Below are positions 1 to 8,700 of a DNA stretch of 64,000 bases, in pieces. The DNA comes from Paraspadella gotoi. Lineage: Eukaryota; Chaetognatha. Position numbers and translations under genes: made by a program. The DNA lies in contig JBJCIZ010000028.1 in the NCBI GenBank assembly GCA_051294375.1, positions 62,001-126,000 on the forward strand, in the 5' to 3' direction. Within the stretch, counting starts at the first letter, position 1, and each line of letters begins with the position of its first letter. The notes under the pieces were generated by a model. The model saw nothing but the letters and a program-made list of their open reading frames with translations, did not search any database and was not told the DNA's origin.

Positions 1-135
1 GGCAACGATGGAGAAGAGAGAGAGAGAGAAGAACGAGAGAGAAGAGAGAGAGAGAGAGAAATATTTAAATATTGAAAGCAAAAGTGAGTGTTTAAAACTG
101 CCTTTAAAAGCTCGTTTTTGAGAAATAATTTAAAT

Positions 136-185
<50 letters not shown>

Positions 186-251
186 GAAATATTGAAAGCA
201 AAAAGTGTTTAAAACTGCCTTTAAAAGCTACGTTTTTGAGAAATAATTAAT

Positions 252-301
<50 letters not shown>

Positions 302-370
302 GAAATATTGAAAGCAAAAGTGAGTGTTTAAAACTGCCTTTAAAAGCTACGTTTTTTGAGAAATAATTAA

Positions 371-420
<50 letters not shown>

Positions 421-493
421 ATATTGAAATATTGAAAGCAAAAGTGAAGTGTTTAAAACTGCCTTTAAAGCTACGTTTTTGAGAAATAATTAA

Positions 494-549
<56 letters not shown>

Positions 550-777
550 AATATTGAAATATTGAAAGCAAAAGTGAGTGTTTAAAACTGCCTTTAAAAG
601 CTACGTTTTTGAGAAATAATTAAATAGAGAGAGAGAGAGAGAGAGAGATAGAGAGAGAGAGAGAAATATTGAAATATTGAAAGCAAAAGTGAGTGTTTTA
701 AACTGCCTTTAAAAGCTACGTTTTTGAGAAATAATTAAATAGAGAGAGAGAGAGAGAGACTGAGAGAGAGAGAGAGA
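1..777. repeat. GA-rich minisatellite, unit about 116-122 bp
   Basis: Six to seven head-to-tail copies of a unit made of a (GA)n tract followed by a conserved single-copy core containing ATTGAAAGCAAAA and a TTTAAAACTGCCTTT segment. Copies differ mainly in GA-tract length and single-base indels. No gene is seen in it; the open frames are low-complexity Ser/Leu translations of GA/CT repeats. Confidence 0.9.
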
Positions 778-779
778 AA

Positions 780-1203
780 ATTACTTTGTTTTACTTTACT
801 TTGAATTTCCTTTTTGTTTTTTTTTCAATAGTGCCCTATTTAAGGTTTTTATTTTGAATTAGAGCAGATTTTAAATTTAAAGATTCGGATATGGATTAGG
901 TTACGGATTAGGATTAGGATTAGGATTTAGGAATAAGGATTAGGTTACGGATAAGGATTAGGTTAGTTTAAGAATTTTATTAAGTAGGAGTTTGTGTTTA
1001 GTGTTAAGAGTTCGTAAATTAGAGTTTAGGGTTAAGAGATAAAGAATTGGGTTGAGGTTTAAGCTTATGGATTAGGCTTAAAAAATTAGGATTAAGTGTA
1101 AGTTCAAGGATTAGGAAGAGACATTGGGTACTCTCGGAAATAGTGCCCAACGGCAATGACTTCATCCACGGCAACAACAACAACGTCGGAATATGTCGAC
1201 GAT
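780..1203 (+). repeat. Inverted repeat, left arm
   Basis: This arm reads outward-in as the reverse complement of 3553-3990, with only scattered differences. It holds degenerate TTAGG-like sequence around 880-1110 and ends in a segment with an AACAACAACAACGTCGG core. The palindrome continues into the GA tract on the left and the CT tract on the right. Confidence 0.85.
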
Positions 1204-1357
1204 ATTGCTTAAAAATCTGAAATTCATGTCAAAAAAAGATTTCTTGCTAATTAACGAAAAATATTTTTTTTTCGCTTAATTAATGAAAATATTTAAAGTT
1301 ATCCAGAATTTGGTTATCAAATGAAAGATGTACACAAAATAGTTTAAAAATAGTGAG

Positions 1358-1393
<36 letters not shown>

Positions 1394-1556
1394 TACAGAA
1401 AAAACAAAGAGAAATATAAAGTAGGTTTAAAAAAATGCTTCTGCCAATACATGACCTAGCGAGATTTAAAAAAAACTATAAAAATAAATTTGACTTTTTG
1501 AATATCAACTTGCTTAATCAAGTGCAAAAGTTCATCGGACGCAAATCCCACTCTCT

Positions 1557-1603
<47 letters not shown>

Positions 1604-1833
1604 ACTAGATATCTTGGTATGAAAAAAATCCGAAGAACGAAGCGGTTTCTAATTATTTTTTGAATCAGTTTAGCGCAGTAAGTATTACAAAACCATGATA
1701 GGTTTTGAAACTACAGTGTTTGGCTCTCTTTGGATAGTATCCAAAGAAGCCCGAACAAAGAAAATCCATTAAGTTTTTGACTAAAATACTGAAAATAAAC
1801 TTTAAACTTTTATTATTTTTGCGGTATTTACAC
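1204..1833. other. Intergenic spacer with a CT microsatellite
   Basis: AT-rich sequence inside the inverted repeat. A (CT)n tract lies at about 1550-1602 and an AAAGAAAG/AAACAAAG simple repeat near 1360-1400. No gene is seen. Confidence 0.6.
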
Positions 1834-3393
1834 GATCATAGCGGTAAGCAGCTTATCAGATAATTAAGTAATTAATAAATTAATTAGTTAATTAATTAAT
1901 TAATTAGTTAATTAATTAATATGAATTTTTTTATTCGTGTCATAATATTTTTCACTTTGTCTCGCAACTCAATCACAAAACAACAAGCTTCGGTTTCTAA
2001 ATTAATAATAAATTAATTCATTAAAAAATAATCAATAATTAATTAATTAATACTAATTTATTTAAAATTAATTAATGCAGCTAGAATTAACATTTAATAC
2101 AAAAAGAAAAAAGCTTAATCAAATAATGAAATATTTTTTTGTTTTTTTCCATTTTAACTCTTTTTAAGGTCCGGGATCACTCAATCAAATTATAATTAGG
2201 CTAAAACTGAGCTCGGATTTCGAAAGGAGAGCTCCTGACGATTCCGAAAATGTATTTACTTTTACTATTTTTTCAAAGGCGTCATCGTTTTTTTCGATTT
2301 TTTTTGTACTATATAAAAAAAAGAACCTATTTGAAGAGTTGCAGCCAAACAGTAAGGCGGTTTCTCATTAAATTTGGCCAATGAAATTACCTTTAAGTCA
2401 CGAACTCCCAATTCTATGAAAAGATATTTTCAAAATTGCCTTCCTTCATATAAAATTTGATTATTTTAAACAATTTTGGGATCAATTCCTTGATATCTTT
2501 GAAATCTCCCCCACCTTTCTTTCTTGCCCAAGATATTTTTTTCTTCAAGAAGAGTCCAACGGTTTGAGCTGCAACTCTTCGTTTTTAACTTCACTTCGTC
2601 AAGAAAGTTAAATTCTGTACTCATTAAACTCATTAAACATCTACATAAAGTAAAAAGGTAAAATTGAAATAAATTCGATAAGTTTTTTAACTCCTAAAAC
2701 TCATAAAAGTATAAAAACCCGTCTGGAAAATGTGTAGTAGTTTATTTTAGACTTATTAGTGATACAACTCCAAGTATGTACTTTTACCAAAGGAGGAATT
2801 AAATATAAGAAGTAGAAATTGAGCTTACTGTTAAGAATCAGGTTTGAGTTAAAAATTTAGTTTGTAGAAATTTAACTTACATATAAAAAATTATTTTTCT
2901 CTTGAAAATCTAGTTTTACCGAAGAAAAAATTATGTTTAAATTTTTATGAACATTTTATTTAGATTTTTAAAGTTTTCGATTATTTTTCAATAGAAAACC
3001 TCTTACAAGATATGAGAAAATGATTAAGATACAGTAAATTAAGATTTCTATAATTTTAGATTGAGTGATCCCTGGCCTTAAACTTGGACGATTCCATCTG
3101 ATTTTCCTGCTCACACAACATTCTCCTTCCCACATACAAAATTTGAAGTCGATCTGCTAATCCACTCATTAGTAATTGGCGTTCAGAGCTTAAGAGGGAT
3201 GGACGGACGGAACGTACAGACAGACAGAAAGATTTATCATTGTGTCGTTTGATTGAAGAATTTTTAAAATCAAACTTATAATAATTAATTAACAGGACAT
3301 ACCGAAAAGATTTTGGGGTGGACCCACGGACCGAGAAAGTGGATTATAGAGCCGGAATCAGTTGTAAGCAGATCCGGCTAAAAAAAAAAAAAA
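1834..3393 (+). mobile_element. Dispersed element, long copy, ending in a hairpin and A-run
   Basis: It begins with GCGGTAAGCAGCTTA at about 1840 and ends with a hairpin at 3350-3379 (arms AGCCGGAATC and GATCCGGCT) followed directly by a run of A. A shorter relative lies at 5166-5460. The internal (TTAAT)n and AT-rich filler contains no long reading frame, so the element looks non-autonomous. Its class is not certain; a MITE-like or SINE-like origin is possible. Confidence 0.55.
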
Positions 3394-3531
3394 ATAGCAA
3401 TTAATCCAAATTTTTGTCTCAAAATTTATTCATCATTTTTTGTTTCTTACTGTTTTTGCCAAACATGCTCTTTAAAATTATATAAATAAGATTAACTAAT
3501 GAAACTACACAATGTCTTATGGTTACATTTT

Positions 3532-3556
3532 NNNNNNNNNNNNNNNNNNNNNNNNN
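3532..3556. other. Assembly gap of 25 N
   Basis: Exactly 25 unknown bases. The gap sits at the inner edge of the right arm of the inverted repeat, so the junction itself is unverified. Confidence 0.95.
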
Positions 3557-3985
3557 TCGTCGACATATTCCGACGTTGTTGTTGTTGCCGTGGATGAAGT
3601 CATTGCCGTTGGGCACTATTTTCCGAGAGTACCCAATGTCTCTTCCTAATCCTTGAACTTACACTTAATCCTAATTTTTTAAGCCTAATCCATAAGCTTA
3701 AACCTCAACCCAATTCTTTATCTCTTAACCCTAAACTCTAATTTACGAAACTCTTAACACTAAACAAAACTCCTACTTAATAAAATTCTTAAACTAACCT
3801 AATCCCTTATCCGTAACCTAATCCTTATTCCTAATCCTAATCCCTAATCCTAATCCGTAACCTAATCCATATCCGTAATCTTTAAATTTAAAATCTGCTC
3901 TAATTCAAAATAAAACCTTAAATAGGGCACTTTTTGAAAAAAAAACAAAAAAGGAAATTAGAGTAGAGTAGAGTAAACAAAGTAA

Positions 3986-3990
<5 letters not shown>
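3553..3990 (-). repeat. Inverted repeat, right arm
   Basis: Reverse complement of 780-1203, including the degenerate CCTAA/TTAGG block and the GTTGTTGTTGTTGCCG segment. It is flanked by a long (CT)n tract at 3986-4070, which mirrors the GA tract left of the other arm. Confidence 0.85.

Positions 3991-4070
<80 letters not shown>
3986..4070. repeat. CT microsatellite
   Basis: Nearly pure (CT)n of about 80 bases. The Arg-Glu-rich frame on the minus strand is only a translation of this repeat. Confidence 0.95.
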
Positions 4071-4072
<2 letters not shown>

Positions 4073-4155
4073 CTCAAACCAGTTGGACGACGGAAATCCC
4101 AATGAGTCGAGACCCAAGTTCCTTGTCAACCTTGAATCTTCCAAATTCCCCCCCC

Positions 4156-4353
4156 NNNNNNNNNNNNNNNNNNNNNNNNNNNNNNNNNNNNNNNNNNNNN
4201 NNNNNNNNNNNNNNNNNNNNNNNNNNNNNNNNNNNNNNNNNNNNNNNNNNNNNNNNNNNNNNNNNNNNNNNNNNNNNNNNNNNNNNNNNNNNNNNNNNNN
4301 NNNNNNNNNNNNNNNNNNNNNNNNNNNNNNNNNNNNNNNNNNNNNNNNNNNNN
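4156..4353. other. Assembly gap of 198 N
   Basis: Unknown bases. The frames crossing it are artefacts. Confidence 0.95.
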
Positions 4354-4751
4354 AAAATAAATGAATAAATTCTTGCTTTATCAATGTACTACATTTTAAG
4401 AAAAAAAAGCCACACCTAAGCTTAGAAATGCAAGCATTGGCAAAGTATAGAAAACAAGATGCTACATGAGTAACTGAGTGAGAGTGAGTAAAAGCAAGAG
4501 AGAAATATGACGCTAGTTCAGAATATAAAATAGTATTCCCGGATTTAATACTTAAGGATTTAATACCTTTAATACATAAAGAGGGCTCCTTTTAATACTT
4601 AAGGAGGGGTCCTTTTAATACTTAAGGATGAGTCCTTTTATACAATTGAATTAGTTTATAAAACATTCAACTTAATCGATAGGCTCTCTAAAAGTTAATA
4701 CGCTAGACTGTGTCTTGATTGAAATCTATGTTATTATCTGGTGAAGAGACA

Positions 4752-4975
4752 GTAATTATTGTTATGTGTTAGTGACAGAACCGTTCAATATAAGCAGTCC
4801 CTGAGCTTCGGATCAGGCTGTAACACCGTGTTACAGGCGGGTTAAGCGCCCCGTCCCTCTTAACTGCTAGGCAACCACCGGGCTAGAACTCCGGACCTTT
4901 GGGTTGGGAGGCGAATGACTTGCCTCCGGCCCAATGGCCGCTGATGAACGGTTGGTGGATTTTAGTCCACCATAC
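4752..4975 (-). mobile_element. tRNA-derived SINE-like element, copy 1
   Basis: Closely similar in reverse orientation to 44070-44275. On the minus strand it carries a B-box-like AGTTCTAGCCC and a degraded A-box-like stretch, the layout of a tRNA-derived RNA polymerase III promoter. One end is a small palindrome, GGTGGATTTTAGTCCACC, at about 4952-4969. There is no reading frame. Assignment as a SINE rests on the two copies and the promoter boxes of the other copy. Confidence 0.6.
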
Positions 4976-5165
4976 TGGTTACATTATCAGTAGCCTGTTA
5001 AAAGTAAGGGGCAAGAAAGCTTAGGTATTCATTGAATGTATGAATATAAATTTGTATTGGTTGTATCAATTTTATATATATTCTAAACATTCGTCCTTGT
5101 CCGTTTTCTGAGACAAAGCACGAGTTCTTTCCCAGACATTTTCAAAAAAAGTTTTAGCAAACAAT

Positions 5166-5460
5166 GTCGGATCTGCCCATGATCGTTAGCGGTAAGCAGC
5201 TAGGTAAATTAATTAATTAATGCAGCACTTCTTTATCCACGTGCAAAATTTCAAGTAAATCGCTCTATTCACTCATGAGTATTAAGCGTACAAAACTAAG
5301 GTGAGAGGGACAGAGGGAAATAAATTTATTGGCATAATTTATTATAATCCGATGTTCGGACATGATGTAAGTGACTTACTGACAAGATTTTGGGGGTGAA
5401 CCGACGGACCGATAAAGTGAATTGTAGAGTCGGAATCTGCTGGTAAGCAGATCCGACTAA
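5166..5460 (+). mobile_element. MITE-like short copy of the dispersed element
   Basis: It is bounded by an 11-bp terminal inverted repeat, GTCGGATCTGC at 5166-5176 and its complement at 5447-5457. The right end is a hairpin with arms 5428-5441 and 5446-5458 and a 4-base loop. It shares its ends and right-hand 200 bases with 1834-3393 but lacks the long middle. No reading frame. Confidence 0.6.
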
Positions 5461-5762
5461 AAAGGCAGCGGACATGAGATCATGCGGAAAAAAAATGCGG
5501 CAGGAGCAGCAGGAGCACGTGTCGGGAGCTGATTCAAAGCACCGTGACCGAGAAAATCTTGTTTCTCTCGGCTGACTGAGTCAGAACTTAAATGGTATCC
5601 CACAAAATTTAAGATTGAAAAAATATCTATGAAGTATGCTGCTAAACAATCCCATTTTTTATTAGTATTAGCAGTATAATATTTAATAAAACAAATTCCT
5701 CATCGATTAAGCCTATTATTGGCCAAAAACATTTCAAAATAAAATTCAAAAATCATTCTAAA

Positions 5763-8700
5763 ATGTCATTGTTTATAATTAAACTCCTCTTGGCAATTAT
5801 CGTTATAAAGGAAGTTAATTCAGAACTTCATTTGGAAGATATTAAGCAAACAATTTTAAATAAAATTAAAGTTTTTAACTTGGAGGAAACAAGGTAATAT
5901 TTGGTGGTGTTTGTAAAATTTCTTGTTTGTAATAATATTTACCAAATAGTTTCTATTAAATTGAAAAAAAATTATAATCTTTATTGTTTCTCTTGATACA
6001 ATTTTTTAAAAATCCTCTCAGCATAATGTTAAGCTGTCACTTTGTGTTCAAGTTGTTTTTTTTATTAGTTTGACATGTTGTAATTGTTGAATGTACTGTT
6101 TCAACAGACAATTCAATTTTGGCCCGCCTTAATACGTAATTACCTAAAAAGTATTTCTATAACTGGATTTTTATAACTAGATCCGATTAATTTCCAAGCA
6201 GAAAGTTTTAGCAGCGTCCTGAGAATAGTTTCATCTTCATAACCTTCAACAATGGCATTCGTAAAATATTTGGCTGGAACAGATGGGAAAGTGTCCGCCA
6301 ATTGAGAGAATGTTTTGGTTACCCTGATATTTACACGATTTTTCAAAGCAGTCATGAACGATCTACAAAGAAATTAGTTTTAACGAAAAATAATGTGCTA
6401 ATTTATTTGAATAATAACTTTGAAATACTCTCATAGAGTATCATTATTGTTAACGTTTGTTTTCGTTTTACTTTTCTGTTTGGGGAGGGTTAGACTTAAT
6501 TTAATTGTGTTGATGTGTGTCACTGTATTAAATTCTTGATATGAAATCAACTACTATTCATTATATTTTTAAATTGATTCTTTTAATACAAATTATGTTC
6601 CATTTAGGCTCCATAATCGAGATACTATAAGACATTTGGACAAAAGCGATTGTCAGATAAGCTGCCAATATAATCCTGAAATAATACTTGGAAAATTCCC
6701 ATTAGACACGTGGATATGCGGATGGAAAAACAAAAATTTTGTGCAATACTCACGCAAAAAAGGTATCCATGGATTAAAACACTGTATTTGTATGCATTAT
6801 GTAACTATGAATTGCTAGACATTTAGGAGGCAAAATTTTCAATTACAGAGCATGTTTCCTCTGATTGTACTTTATCTGTGATCAGCTGACTTCACAAGCT
6901 AAAATTATCATCTGAGTTGAGTCCTTTTAAAACGTCTCACATACAGATCAAACAAAAAAATACTAAAAGAAAGTAGGTCTGTTTGCATTTCCAATGTGTA
7001 TTTTTGTATTTAACTATAGATGATATGAATAATCAAAATGTGATATATTTATCTCAACGATTTGAAAAAAATACTTGGTGCAAAAAGTTTTTTGAAGGTT
7101 TATTATTATTAATTTATTTATTTATTAATTATTTATTATTATTATTATTAATATTATTATTATCATTATTATTTATTAATATTTATTTACTCATAAAAAT
7201 AATTCATTTATCAGGATGCACAAAACTTACAAAAGTAATGATGAACAACGTGACAACCGCCGATGGAATTAAACTGAATCGAGTGAAAAACATTTCTAAA
7301 ACATTGATTTTTGCAAACTTGGGAATAAAAAACATAGAAGACAATTTTTTGAAAGATTATAAGGAGTTGAAGGGACTAATTTTAATACGCAATAATATTA
7401 CGGAATTGCCCGAAAATGTTTTTTTTTCCCAAAAATTAATGATTTTAATTTTATTAGAAAATGGCGTAAACGGTATTTCTGAATCTGCTTTTAAAGACTT
7501 ACGATTTTTAAATGTACTAATTATGCGGGAAAACTTGACTATTAATATCACAGACAAGACTTTCGAGGATATGATTTCCCTTTATTATTTAGATTTAGGA
7601 GGAAACTACAAAATTGATATTTCTAACAATGCATTAAAAAATACACTTGTAGAGTTTATAAATTTGACTGGAAACGGTCTCACAAAATTTAATACATACA
7701 TCTCGAGACTTCCAAGGATGATAGCTAAAAGAATTTATCTGAATGATAATTCAATTAAAATAATCAATTTGACATCACCTGTCAATATCGATAAATTTGA
7801 AATAGAAAATAATTTAATTTCTGAACTTAATGAAACTACCTTTTCTAGTTTTACTGGGACTCATACTCTAAAAGTAAAAGGAAATCCCATAAAACGTGTG
7901 GGAAAAAATGCGTTTGGATTAATAAACAGTGAAAAAACTAAAGTTATTTCATTTGGTTGTGATCCAAATTATGTTGGAAAGATAAAAATGCATGTTGACA
8001 AAAATGCTTTTAGCAATGTTTTTGACATATCTTCTCTTTCGATAGAGGGATGCTTATATAAAATAGAAAATTTTACATTTTATAACAAATCTATTTCCAG
8101 ATTAATAATAACGAAAAATTTACACCTCAAGTTCATTCAAAAACAAGCATTTAGCGGAATGTATAATACTTTTTTATTAGATTTAAGCTTTAATTCGATA
8201 GTAAGTATTGAAGATAATGCTTTTAAAAACTTGGAAGTCTTAAATACATTAATTTTAAACAACAATAAGTTAAAAACTTTACCCCAAAATATATTTTTTT
8301 CTCTTAAACATTTGCGTACACTCCAAGTTGAAAATAACCGCCTTGGAAATTTACCAGTTATGTTAGTAAGTCGGAACTTTTACTTAAAAAATTTGTTCTT
8401 ATCAAATAATTTTATCACTGCATTCAAAAAAGAATTTTTTAACAATAGTAAAAATATAATTCACTTCAGTATGAGTAAAAATTTAATTAGTAACTTGCCT
8501 GTTGATTGGATGTCTCCCTTATTGAACCTCAAAATCTTAAATATATCAAATAATAAATTTACTAAGTTATCAAATATAAATCTAAAATTAACCAATTTGA
8601 AGATTTTAGACATAAGTGATAACAGAATAAAACATGTTCAAAAAAATACTCTTAAGTCGGACACATTAAAACATTTATCTTTAAAGGGAAATAATTTGGA

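Noticed and set aside
4083-4384. Frames across N runs (also 23093-23492, 27461-28195 and 54253-54522)
   Set aside because: They exist only because unknown bases contain no stop codons.
7098-7214. Extra N-terminal transmembrane segment of the LRR receptor
   Set aside because: It is bounded by matching splice sites and is TTA-repeat DNA; an upstream signal peptide exon joins in phase when it is removed.
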